From the NCBI GenBank assembly GCA_963854835.1, contig OY978528.1, positions 55,590,508-55,654,507 of the forward strand: a stretch of 64,000 bases of DNA, written 5' to 3'. The position numbers were made by a program, and so were the translations under genes. The DNA comes from Megamerina dolium (Eukaryota; Arthropoda; Insecta; Diptera; Megamerinidae). The notes beneath the pieces were generated by a model, which saw nothing but the letters and a program-made list of their open reading frames with translations, had not been told where the DNA came from and searched no databases. Position 1 is the first letter of the stretch, and the number at the start of each line of letters is the position of its first letter. Below, in pieces: positions 49,760 to 61,075 of this stretch.

Positions 49760-50450
49760 AAAATGTTATTTATCGATACATTAGTGAAAGTTATGTTTTA
49801 TTGTTTAGTGCTTTCGATAATATTGAAAATGTTTGGCAATGATATCAAAATGTATTTTATTTCTCTTTATTGCAATCATTGTGAACAATATCTAAATAAT
49901 ATTAAAAAAAACAATGAATTCGATTTTCGACATTATTCCAAAAAAAAAAAAAAATTTAATCATATCGATAAAATGTATAAATTATACATTATTCCACATA
50001 TTTCAACATAATTACAAATTAACCATCATATTCTGTTCGTACAGTCGAAAAATGTCGGAAAAATGTTTAACGACATGATTGCAAAAATGGAATAATATCG
50101 AACAAAAATATGAGAAATTAGTTTTTCGATGTTATTGAAAAAAATGCAATAATATAGAAAAACAATACAAATTATACGTCATTCCATATAAAAAAGTTCG
50201 AGATTGTTGCAAAATTTTTCGACATTATTTCATTCGAAATTACAGATCATTTCAATCAATAAATTTTTGCAATATTATCAAACAATTTTTTGATCACTCT
50301 TTCGGCATTATTTCAGAAAAAAGTTGACAAACAATAAGAAATTGAATTTTTGACATTATCGAAAAAATTTTATAATATACGAAGAACTAGGGAATTTAAA
50401 CATTATTCCATTTAACAAATAACAATGTTATTGCAAAATTTTTTTTAATT
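49760..50450. repeat. Long cluster of CGACATTATT-type motifs
   Basis: At least eight diverged motif copies, e.g. TTTTCGACATTATTCCAAAA (about 49924), TTTCGACATTATTTCATTCG (about 50217), TTTCGGCATTATTTCAGAAA (about 50301) and TTTTGACATTATCGAAAAAA (about 50347). Interspersed are ATATCGA/AATAATATCGAA words. Spacing is irregular (50-120 bp), unlike the clean 116-bp period at 16.7 kb. Confidence 0.7.
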
Positions 50451-50469
50451 AATTTACTCTGGTATTTTA

Positions 50470-51415
50470 TTAAGATGAGATTCGACGGCCCTATATTGAC
50501 TGCATACGCAGATGACCTGGCAATCATTAACTCGGGAAGGTGCCTCAACTCTATGAGCCAAGTACTTGAGGGGGCGCTAAAAGAAATAAATTACTGGATG
50601 AAGGAAGTAGGACAAGACGGACTTAGTATACGCATGCAGGAAGATGTTCGGTAAGACATGGGGCTTATCTCCCCGTCTAACATACTGGATTTACACGTTC
50701 GGAGCTTGACCTTAAACAGTCATATAAGCTCCCAGATCACTGCAGTCTAACAGGTAACAGAGATGGCGATTGAACGCACTCCTCTTAACTCTCAGGTTAA
50801 TATATCCATTGACAGCCAAGCAGCCATTAAGGCAATAGTAGCTGCAACGACAAACTCACTATGTGTACGACAGGGTAGAACTTGGATGGATAGACTATAC
50901 GTTGACAGACGCGTCACCATCTATTGGGTTCCGGGACATAAGGGAATTGAGGAGAGTGAAAAAGTAGACGCATTTGCCAAAACAGGCGCAGCCTTCGTTA
51001 CACATACACACATTTCTACATTGAAAACAGGAAAAACATTGCAAAAATTATTCTTCGCACACATGTCACCAAATACACTGACTACATTTTATCACTCCCA
51101 AGAGAAGATTGTAATTTACTAATTGGGGTTCTTATGGGACACTGCCTTACTCCGTCTTTCGCTGCAAAAACTAGTCAACGAGGTCAATGCTCGGGGGACC
51201 TTAGAGCGCCTACTTTGCCACTGTCAAGCCTTCTATAGATCGCGCTTCAACTACCTTGGATCTTTTCCAATCCTGGAAACCATTGCACATCACACAGGTA
51301 GTGATTTATTGAAACTCGCAAAAAATGTATTAAAAACAAAATACAAGCAATCCCACAATTTCACTTGGTAACACAATGGACCGGTATTGGTCCAGCAAGC
51401 CTAACCTAACCTACT
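50470..51415 (+). mobile_element. RNase H-bearing non-LTR retrotransposon, 5'-truncated and internally deleted
   Basis: Begins inside the RT domain: LTAYADDLAIINSGRCLNSM has the catalytic YADD box at 50505-50516, then GALKEINYWMKEVGQDGLSI and a stop. After a shortened linker, an RNase H domain occupies the open frame from 50763: NSQVNISIDSQAAIKAIVAA (catalytic Asp 50811-50813), VTIYWVPGHKGIEESEKVDA (GHxG and the last Asp) and FAKTGAA. The next frame (51123-51371) has a C-terminal tail with ERLLCHCQAFYRSRFNYLGS (remains of the zinc knuckle). The 3' end is AAGCCTAACCTAACCTA, without poly(A). Architecture fits LOA/I-type LINEs. It directly abuts the CGACATTATT repeat cluster. Inactive, but the RNase H part has no stop. 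Confidence 0.85.
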
Positions 51416-51844
51416 CTATATTAATACATTACTACATGTTCAGTTCCTTCAATAATTTTCCTCCGTATTTTATTTTTATTTTCAAGCAATACATATGTGT
51501 TAGAGTTATTGATGAGCTGCTTTGAACTGGGTTGGACCTATTGTTCAGTTAGATCTTTTCAACTTAACTTTCATTCTGGTTAGATTTTCTAGATTACGGA
51601 CTTGGCTTTTATCTTGCTAAAAGTTGCGAGTTTGGGTTGACAAGACATACAGTAAGACTGAGAAACTTTCATTTGTATAGACACGCAAAAAAAGGGGTCC
51701 AAATATTTTTAAATTGCTATAAGGTTGAGTGCATTTGATCAATATTATTGGCAGTATGTGCCAAAAATATTGGAAATTAAAAACAAATATTTTGCGTTTA
51801 AACGCTTGAGGCATTCCGCCCTATATAAATAAATTATAATTAAA
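51416..51844. other. No feature recognised
   Basis: AT-rich with no coding or repeat signature. Confidence 0.5.
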
Positions 51845-51846
51845 TA

Positions 51847-52378
51847 CAGGGTGATTTTTTAAGAGTCATCGGATTTGATTTAAAAGAAAAATACATAAAA
51901 TTTAGAGAAGTGTATGATATCTTTATTTGAGTCGATAGAACGATCTATATAATTCAATGTTTAAAGATGATTTCAAGTAAATGTTGACCGCGGCTACGCC
52001 TCAAATAGTTCATATGCTGGGTCAATTTTGCCATACTCTCTCCAAAATATCGGCTGGTATCTCACGAATAAATCGATAATTCACGTATGCATGTTGGTGG
52101 TTTAATGTCAAATAATGTAAATTTGATGCGAAATTTAGTGACAAGATTCCTTATAGTCACCTCAGAAGGTCGCCAAACTGACCATAAAAAAAAAGAATGA
52201 ATGAATGATCCGAGCATGAATTTTGATAATGAAATTCAATAATCTGCAAGCGTTGTTCGTTTGCAAGTCGATTCATGGTAAATTATAGACCAAACTGAAT
52301 ATGTTTGACAATAATTTGTTACATGAAAACTGCCAAAAACAGTGTTGCCAAAAATAAAGTTGCTAAAAAATCACCCTG
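51847..52378 (-). mobile_element. Shorter deletion derivative of the CAGGGTGATTTTT DD41D element
   Basis: 532 bp, terminal repeats CAGGGTGATTTTTTAAGAG (left) and CAGGGTGATTTTTTAGCAAC (right, minus strand), with TA duplications at 51845-51846 and 52379-52380. Both ends match the 30059-30782 element: GAGTCGATAGAACGATCTAT inside the left end, and TTTTGATAATGAAATTCAAT, AATCTGCAAGC near the right end. Only scraps of transposase remain (VTKFRIKFTLFDIKPP-like and the C-terminal SRG region). It is a MITE-like, non-autonomous copy that lost further coding sequence compared with its relative. Confidence 0.92.
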
Positions 52379-52380
52379 TA

Positions 52381-53999
52381 TAAATTCCAATAAATTACAA
52401 CATACTAATTGCCAATATATTGTTCTTCTGATATTTTATAGCAATAAATATATTAATTTGCTTATAATTAATTTAATATTATTTAAATAAAACATTGGAT
52501 ATACCTAAAAAAAAAAAAACAAAAAGAAAAGAACTTAAAGAATGAAGAATAAGAAAATAGAAAGTTGCAATCACGACAACGACAACATGCTTATGTATAA
52601 ACATGCCACTAATATTGTATTTAGTTGAAAAACTTACGATAATTAACTCCTTTTAGTGTCACTGAGCAGTTAACTATCGAACAAACAACGAAGACATGCA
52701 TACTTACGAGTACTCGTACACTGACTGCTGCACTATCGCTGCTGCTGCCATATGGTTGGTATGCTATACTATGACCATACTATGGTATAAACGCAGTATG
52801 ACGCGTCCGCCAGAAGCAGTAATTTTCGATTTGCATACTTATCTCATTAACACAAGAAACTTCATCTGTTCGAACATAGTACGAATATAAGAAAGGCGGG
52901 CACGCTTACTTCTTTCCCTCCATTCTACTTTGTTGGTCTATTGCTCTGGTGCACAACAAACAGAGAAATGTCCTTTGATGTTTTTATCATTTACATGCAT
53001 TTGCTTGTTGTTCAGCATTTTTTTGTTAGTTTGTTTTTTATTTGTTGTATACATTATGTATGTGTGTGTGTGTGTGTGTGTGTGTTTGAGAATGTTTCCA
53101 TATATCTGACGTTATTGTGTAAAGGCGTTCAATGGTGGTCGTCAACGTCGTCGGCTTCGTACTCGTTTACATAGTGGTGGGTTTGGTACGAGTATTGGTT
53201 GCATCATTTGCATGCAAATAACGTTGTTTATGCAACTTTTTGTATGTTTTCTGTGTGTGGATTTGTATATTTGTGGATGCTGCAGAGTACATGCACTTTT
53301 CAACTTTGTCGTTTAATGGTCATTTCATAGTAGTTCTTGTTCTTATTTGTCTTTTTAGTCGCAAAATATATTTTTATTTTTTTTTTTGCTTCTGTTACTG
53401 ATCATTATTTTAGTGTGTGTGTGTGTTTTTTTTTTCTGTGTAATCTTATATTGTACACGTTATATATATAAATTTCATTATTAAGATTTTTCAATATTGT
53501 TATTGTAATTCACTAAATATAGATGTGTGTTATTTGTTTTGCTTTGTACTTAGATAATTTTGACCATTATTTTAGAAATAATATTTTCAAAATTCTTCAG
53601 TTTTGTAATTTCCAAAGAGAGGCTTAGATGAAGTTCTTAAACAAGTACTCAAAAGACTCCTTCGCACTTACATACCTATACTATTTATTCCAGAAGCTTT
53701 ATGTGCCAGCATCTAAAACAGATTTACAAAAAAATGTCCTTCAAAAACATGTACAAACGTGCATCATTACTTCTATAAAGGGTGCTTTTGCGTACAGTGT
53801 CGTAGTTTCGAATTGAAACAGCGAATAGTTCGGCACGTTATTAGAATTTGGAATTATATAATAGTTGTTTAGAACATTTTAGGCCTAAATATGAGACAGT
53901 GGAAACTGTGAACAATGTCCAGCTTGTGTCATTCCCAATTTTAGCAAACATTACTGCAAAGTCAACCGTTTTCAGAATGAAATTCCCAATTGTACGTAC
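52381..53999. other. Non-coding stretch with GT microsatellites
   Basis: (GT)n at about 53060-53085 and a shorter one near 53414-53427. The frames 52941-53174 and 53628-53816 have no domain signature. Confidence 0.55.
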
Positions 54000-56216
54000 T
54001 AAAAATCTCCTTACAGTCGGCTGGGGCCGACCAAACTATACCCTGCATATGTAGATTTATATATAAAAAGTTTACTCGAATATCCAACTTTTCTTTTATT
54101 TCCACTTTTCGAGAAACAATTTTTGCATATACTACTAATTTACACCCGAAATATGGTTGACTTTGACGAAGTAAAAGGATTTTAAGATAATTCCGAGGCT
54201 TAGTATGGGAGCTATATAAAAGTGGGCGTGGCTTACCACTTTCTAGTAAATCCAATTAATTTTTCAACGTTAATCCACACCTTAAATTTGGTGTCCTACG
54301 TTGAATAGTTTCTAAGTTATGGTGGTTAACATTTTTGTTTAATTTCCTCAACTTTGTATGGGAGCCCCAATAAGAATTGGGCATGGTACGCTGATTTTTC
54401 GGCAGATTATTTCCGACTACCATATTAACCTAAGTGTTAATTAAGATTGTTCTAGACAGAAGCATACAGAAGTTACAGCTATTTCAATTTTAAAGAAATT
54501 AGGTCATTTTGTATGGCGGCTACTATCAACAGTGGGCGTGGCGCGTCCATTTCCTGTGAGTCTAGTTGCTCCTACAATACTAATACATACCTAAAATCTC
54601 GTTCTTTTACGCTAAATGGTTTATAAGTTATGGAGCTTAAAAGTTTTAGTTTAATTCCCTCGACTTTGTATGGGAGACTCATGAAGGAGTGGGCGTGGCA
54701 CACTGATTTTCTGCCAGATTATTTCCGACTACGATATTAATCTAAGTGTCAATTATGGTTATTTTAGGCAGGAGATTGCCGAAGTTACAGCTGTTTAAAT
54801 TTAAAAAAATTTCAGTAATTTTGTATGGGGGCTGCAATAAACAGTGGGCATGACGCGCCCATTTCCTATGACCCTAGTTGCTCGTACAATACTTATCCAT
54901 ACCTTAAATCTCGTTGTCCTACGCTAAATGGTTTGTAAGTTATGGAGCTTAAAAGTTTTAGTTTAATTCCCTTGACTTTGTATGGGAGACTCATGAAGGA
55001 GTGGGCGTGGCACACTGATTTTCTGCCAGATTTTTGCCGACTACGATATTAATTTAAGTGTCAATTATGGTTATTCTAGACAGAAGACTGCCGAAGTTAC
55101 AGCTGTTTCAATTTAAAATTTGTATGGGGGCTACGGTAAACAGTGGGCGTGGTGCGCCCATTTTCTGTGAGCCTAGTGGCTCGTACAATACTAATCCATA
55201 CCTTAAATCTCGTTGTCCTACGCTAAATGGTTTGTAAGTTATGAAGCTTAAAAGTTTCAGTTTAATTCCCTTGACTTTGTATGGGAGACTCATGAAGGAG
55301 TGGGCGTGGCACACTGATTTTCTGCCAGATTTTTGCCGACTACGATATTAATCTAAGTGTCAATTATGGTTATTGTAGACAGAAGATTGCCGAAGTTACA
55401 GCTGTTTCAATTTAAAATTTGTATGGGGGCTACAATAAACAGTGGGCGTGGCGCACCCATTTCAAGTGAGTCTAGTTGCTCGTACAATACTATTCCATAC
55501 GTTAAATCTTGTTATTCTACGCTGAATAGTTTGCAAGTTATAACCGGTAACATTTTTTTTAATTTCCGCAACTTTTTATGGGAGACCCAAAAAGCAGTGG
55601 GCGTGGCACACTGATTTTCTGCCATATTATTTCCGACTACCATATTAATCTAAGTGTCAATTATGGTTATTCTGGACGGAAGATTGTAGAAGTTACAGCT
55701 GTTTCAATTTAAAAGCAGTACAGACACTTTGTATGAGAGCTACGCTAAAAAGTAGGCGTGGCTCAACCACTTTCGGTGAGGTTATATAGTAGTATAATAT
55801 AAGTCTATGTGCCAAATATTGTTGTTCCAAGTCGTATATTATGTGAGTTATAGCAAGTTAAAGATTTTGAAAATTTCGAGGTTAGTCGCTTTGAATGCTT
55901 GGTGTGGGCGTGGTTATTGGCCGATCATGCCCAATATCAATCCTCTCCGTACTCTTGGATCATAGATTACTTATGCCAAATTTCATCGAAATAGCTCAAT
56001 ATTTACTCAAGTTATCGTGCGAACCAGCCAGGTGACAGACAGACGGACGGATGGACGGACGGACGGACGGACGGACATCGTTAAATCGAAAATTTAATCG
56101 ACGCTGATCACGAATATATATCTATGTCTATATCTCCGGAGATTCCTTCAAGTGGACACAAACATCTGACCGAAATGAATATACCATGCATATTGCATTA
56201 TGCAGGGTATAAAAAA
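54000..56216 (-). mobile_element. DINE-1/Helentron-like non-autonomous element, copy B
   Basis: Same family and orientation as 18286-19893. Hairpin GTCGGC/GCCGAC at 54016-54031, sub-terminal repeats TATACCCTGCATA (54037-54049) and TATGCAGGGTATA (56199-56211), and a (GGAC)n microsatellite (about 56042-56077, shorter than in copy A, with one GGAT interruption). It is 2.2 kb instead of 1.6 kb because it holds five internal units instead of three. The terminal 200-300 bp are almost identical to copy A. No protein is encoded; the open frames 53962-54255, 55108-55314 and 55357-55614 are repeat-derived. Confidence 0.82.
54415..55920. repeat. Internal tandem units of copy B (period 297-312 bp)
   Basis: Unit starts (GACTAC-ATATTAA) at 54415, 54727, 55039, 55338 and 55635, so periods are 312, 312, 299 and 297. 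Each unit has GAAGTTACAGCT, TTTGTATGGG and GGGCGTGG boxes. The units starting at 54727 and 55039 share extra blocks (GACTTTGTATGGGAGACTCA, TGAAGGAGTGGGCGTGGC), suggesting they duplicated from each other. Confidence 0.9.
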
Positions 56217-56703
56217 GAACCCTTTCCATATACACATACTTATGCAGATGTACTCAAGAACTCATTAGTGACAATTTGGTTGTAGTTGATATTTTGTTCA
56301 TTTTTTGGCTTTTTGTTTTTAAGACTTTATTTATCATATACTCGTATTGTAGTGCTTGTATGTAGTGGTAATGGTGGTGATGATGGTGGCGATGGTTAGT
56401 ACTAGTAAAGTGTTCATAAAGTGCTGCTTCAAAAGCTTAGTAATTGTTGTTGTAGCAGTAGAAATAGTATTTAGTAGTAGTAGTACCTACTACTACATAG
56501 TTTGAGTACAAATTGCTGTTGTTACTGTTGTCATTTTGTCGTAAACTTTTACTCAAAGAATCAACTCAAGTGGTTGTTGCACAAACTTTTCTATTTAAAT
56601 TGCTTACTGGGCTAGTGTGCATATATGTGTGTGTGTGTGTGCGGTTGTGTATTAGTGTATTCTCGGTCACAATTTAACATCAATTCTGATATGTAAATTA
56701 TAT
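56217..56703. other. Non-coding with TGG/GAT and TAG simple repeats
   Basis: GGTGGTGATGATGGTGG near 56369-56390, TAGTAG near 56472-56485, GTGTGTGT near 56629-56641. No gene recognised. Confidence 0.55.
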
Positions 56704-56705
56704 TA

Positions 56706-57512
56706 CGAGGGCGGTCCTGGAACTACGCAACATGACATATAGATGGCGGCATTAGTTTGAATAAAAATTATTTTAGAGAAAAGTTGCAACCTTATATAAC
56801 ATATATTTTAAGTTTCAAGGCACCACGTTGCTTAGTAATTTTTTTGGAGCCATCGAAAGTTAACGACCTTCGTGAATATGTAAACATGGAAAAAATTGGT
56901 CACCGTTATGTAATTCAATACTTTCATTTGAAAGGTCTCAATCCAAGGAATATTAAAGCCGAATTAGATTCTACTCTGGGAGAGTCTGCTCCTTCGTTTA
57001 CGACCATAAAATATTGGGTGGTAGAGTTTAAACGAAGTCGTACGAGCTGCCAAGACGAACACCGTAGTGGTCGACCAATTGAGGTGGCCACGCCAGAGAC
57101 GTGGGTCCACCACTTCACACCTGAGACAAAGGAGCAGTCAAAACAGTCGACTGAGAGGGAAGAATCGTGTCCAAAGAAGGCGAAGACAGTTCCATCTGCA
57201 GGCAAGGTTATGGGATCTGTTTTTTGGGATGCACGTGGGATAATTTTTAATGATTATCTTCAAAAAGGAAAAACAAACAACAGCGAGTATTATGCTAATT
57301 TGTTGCAGCGTTTAACTGATGCAATTTAAGTAAAAAGGCCGCATTTGGCTAAAAAGAAAGTCTTGTTTCATCAAGACAATGCATCAGTTCACACATCCGC
57401 TATTGCTATGACTAAAATCAATGAGTTAAAGGTCGAATTGCTTCAGAACGCACCTTATTCGCCAGATTTAGCTCTTTCGGATTATTTTCTATTTGAAAAA
57501 TGGCTTGGTGAT
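56706..57512 (+). mobile_element. Mariner (DD34D), internally deleted sibling of the 36559 element
   Basis: The left terminal repeat CGAGGGCGGTCCTGGAACTA is preceded by TA (56704-56705). The right repeat is missing: similarity to the 36559 element stops near 57512. The transposase frame opens at ATG 56886 (MEKIGHRYVIQYFHLKGLNP). It reads cleanly through IKAELDSTLGESAPSF and RTSCQDEHRSGRPIEVATPE. It then jumps in frame to WVHHFTPETKEQSKQ, lacking 78 codons present in the sibling (36955-37188), which include the first catalytic Asp. One stop (57327-57329) interrupts it. After that, the second and third Asp blocks (FHQDNASVHTSAIA, YSPDLALSDYF) follow in the same frame with 34 residues between them. 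Less decayed than its sibling, but catalytically dead. Confidence 0.92.
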
Positions 57513-57646
57513 TCTCACGAAATATTTAACCGCTAAGCTACGTGGAAATGATCCTTTCGAAAATGTATCATTGTTATTATTTATTTAACTTAAATCTAAA
57601 GACGCAATATCGTTTTGCTAGCTCCAGCTTGAAATATGCTATTCTA

Positions 57647-58890
57647 TCAGGTCGGTCCATAAGTTCGTGTGTTTTTCTTAGGTGGTTTTAAAATAAAAAA
57701 AAAGAAAATAAAAAAGAAGTTTTCAGTATTTATTAATAAATAATATATTTTCCTGCATTATTTACAATGTCTTCCCAACGTTTACGCAAATTTTGAATAC
57801 CCTGTTCAAAATATTATTCGTCCTTGGAGTCAAAATTCGCGTCGATATCCCTTTTTATAGCTTCTTTTAAGGTGTCGTTCTTATTACTTAAATGGGACTG
57901 GAGTCCACACTGAAAAGCTTATAATCGCTAGGTGCAATATCCGGAGAGTATGGTGGATGCGGCATTAGCTCCCATCCGACCTCGTTCAGCTTGCCTAAGG
58001 TCTGTCTTGCCGTATTCGGTCTTCCATTGTCGTCGTGAAACAAAACTTTACGTCTTTTGACTAAACACGGACGATTTTTTTCAAGTGCATCATTCAGTTT
58101 GAATAGTTGCTGGCAATAATAATCAGCTGTGATCGTCTGCTTTAGTTCCAGTAGATCCAAATAAATGATACCGGCCATATTCCACCAACAGGAGGCCATC
58201 TCTGGAGGTTGATTCTGATGTTACATCTTTATCTAACCACTGGCGTTTGCGAACAGGATTATTGTAAAAAACTCATTTTTCGTTCAAAAAATTCTCATTT
58301 TCAAGCCGCTGCAGCAGTTGAGAACACACATTCACTCTCTGCTGAAGGTTTGCGACGGAAAGTTTATGCGGAACCCATTTTTCCAGCTCTGAAATATTGC
58401 CCAATTGAGCCAGGTGTCTGTAAACTGTTTCATGTAATGAATTAAACTTTCTAGACATCATATCGACTGTTAAATTTGGCTCTGCTTCCACATGTTCCAG
58501 TAAGGCGTTGGAGTTAAAGATGACCAGAGCGTGGGTCATCCTCAACGTCACAATCACCACTTCGGAATTTGGGAAACCACTTTTACGAAGTCCTTACACT
58601 TACAATATTCTTCCCATGAGCTGCTTTTATTTCTGCAGAAGCAGTTGCTGCATTTTTTCCACTTTTATAAAAAAAATACAAAATATACCTTTTATATTCG
58701 TTCGAAGAATTCATATTATATTTTAACAACGCGTACCTCTATTCGCGATTAAAATCACTTGTTGAATGCACAATACATCAGAGCAAATAAAGATAGTTCC
58801 ATTATCTCTAATGAATCATTTTTTGTACATAAAAAGCGCCTACTGTGAAACTATAGAAAAAATAATGGACGAACTTATAGACTGACCTGA
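57647..58890 (-). mobile_element. Mariner (DD34D) with both ends, degenerate transposase
   Basis: 1244 bp. Left end TCAGGTCGGTCCATAAGTTC, right end on the minus strand TCAGGTCAGTCTATAAGTTC; TA duplications at 57645-57646 and 58891-58892. The minus-strand transposase starts near 58690: FYKSGKNAATASAEIKAAHG, KWFPKFRSGDCDVEDDPRSG, a shift, NALLEHVEAEPNLTVDMMSR and LGNISELEKWVPHKLS. Where the first catalytic block is expected the sequence reads FLNEK (Asp replaced by Asn), followed by a stop. Further on come VRKRQWLDKDVTSEST, WNMAGIIYLDLLELKQTITA, LFHDDNGRPNTARQTLGKLN and HPPYSPDIAPSDYKLF, where the last two Asp are kept with 34 residues between them. The C-terminus is missing in frame after SDYKLFSVD. 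Inactive. A different lineage from the 36559/56706 pair. Confidence 0.92.
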
Positions 58891-58892
58891 TA

Positions 58893-61075
58893 CATATTCA
58901 AGTAATCTCTCCTCTAATTAATTTGTTGTCACTTCACTTCAAGTATATATTTACGCTAACAAATTTTAATACAAAATATGATAAATTTTAATACGAAATA
59001 TGTCAAATTAATTTATTGATTAGTATGAAAAAAATAAAAGCACAAGCATACCCGTATACTTTTAAGTGCATAATGTATGTGTCATGTTGTTTTAATTTAG
59101 CAGCTTTCATATAAGTATCATAAGTATGTACATACTAAGAATTCAATCCATCACTAATTTATACTTAATTGCTATTATTATCCTTCCATAATGCCAATAT
59201 ATTTTAAGCATATTCACACATACAGTACCATCAGAAACATACACATTCACAATGTCACTATGAAAATCGTGTCGTCTGAACTTGTTGCTTTTGGCTTATT
59301 TTGCTCTCTCATTAAAACGTATTGAATGAAATTATATGTATACGGACACACATAGCTGTATATGCAGTCATGCACAATGACATACATTTATATAACGTAC
59401 CAAATGCATGTGCTCTGTGTCAGTAGCATTATTGTATGTAATACTCGTATCCTTCAAAATCACACAATGTCACGATGACGATGTGTATATACATACACGT
59501 ATCCAATGTAGTTACATACTCGTATTGTACATTACAAGCACATCATTTTGTATGCTGCTCTTGTGACTCTCGTCATCTTCTTCGTTGTTGTTGTTGTTGC
59601 CTTTGTCATTTAATGTAACCACTTTATGTCAAGTATCTATGAGGGTGTGCGTGTTGCAACGTATCTATATCGACATATCCGTTTCACTTGAAAACACCCA
59701 ACAAAAACAATAACACTGAAGCATACATCAGTGTGGCTTCTATTGCGGCGGCTGCTGCTGATGCTGCTAAACAAGTCATTCAAATGCATAAGAAACATTT
59801 ATAGTTTTAGATGGATTATACAACACATACGTATTCAATATAACATTCAATACACTTAGTCAGGACTAAGGCAAGCAACTGTATGGTATGGTAACAAGCT
59901 GTTGTGCATACAACGCGCCAATCTGTAGACAGCGCTTGTCATGAGAATTGATAGCAGTAAGTAGTAGTGCTAGCATAAAATATCAAAAATAAATTTGCTT
60001 TTGAGTAAATTAAAAACAAACATTTGCAAATCAAATATTAAAATGCAACTACCACAACAACACATAATGGTGCCTGCAACACATACAGGCATCTATTCCA
60101 TTGCACATGAAGTAACGTGTATCGATAATGATAAATAGAGTAGCAATGGTGTCGATGATATTAAATACACACACACACATATTTGCATTCCTTCACATTC
60201 ACATAAAAAAGAAAAACTCAATGAACATTTAAGGAAAGAGGAAAAGGAAACTGCGGTGTTGATGATGACGGAATGAAGTTAAACGAAATAGAATAAAGAA
60301 GCAACACAACCAAACAACACAACAAAAGGCCGGATGATGATGCACAAGAAAAATTCAGAGAAGAATCAATGTAAATGCGGCCAAGTATGCAACAGCATAA
60401 TAAACACACAATACTGTGATACATCAGTACCACAATAATAGGAAGTATACACATGCATTTGACAATGCATGAGAAAATGAAATAACGATCACCGTTGGAA
60501 CACCCACCAAGCATCACCGTCGTCATCATTATCATCATCATCATCATCAAAAAGCACGCACCAATGCATCAAGCACCAACAATCAAACACCCAAGCCATT
60601 AACACAGAGCAATTTATAACACGCATTGAATACATGTAAGTGTATGTACATATGATGCATGTTGGTACCTGCAGGGTAACGGTGACAATACATAAATGTA
60701 TTTGGCAATGTGTGCACAATAGAGTGTATCTTATTTTTCCAAAGATGTGACATCATTCATTTGTTAAACCACTTTAAAAAACGCACTTAGAAAAAAAACC
60801 GAAGCTGATATCACCTTTACATGATAGATGTACTTCCGAATGTAAAATATTTACGATAGCGCTCATTTTCAAATCGCATCCATTTTAAATCTTACCGATT
60901 TTCAGTTCGATAACAGATTCGATAACAGTGCTCTTCTACGAAATTATCCGATTTTGCCCATTCTCTAATAAATATACAAATTCTGTGATCAGATTAACTT
61001 TGCACATAAGGTTTTAGAGTGATAGCTTTACATTGTCGCGACTAGAATATAAGAACATACTTTCAACAACATACT
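58893..61075. other. Non-coding stretch with simple repeats
   Basis: GTT repeat near 59584-59598, GCTGCTGATGCTGC near 59752-59766, CA tract near 60167-60177 and ATC repeat near 60522-60549. The Met/Leu-rich frame 60218-60550 (minus) is a translation of the ATC repeat. No gene recognised. Confidence 0.55.
60522..60549. repeat. (ATC)n microsatellite
   Basis: About eight ATC units with one interruption. Confidence 0.85.

Noticed and set aside
53962..54255. 97-codon open frame on the minus strand, with a counterpart at 18343-18525
   Set aside because: Lies inside the DINE-1-like repeat in both copies; explained by shared repeat sequence and not by a gene.
60218..60550. Met-rich open frame on the minus strand
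   Set aside because: Its start is a translation of the ATC microsatellite; the rest is low complexity without a family signature.
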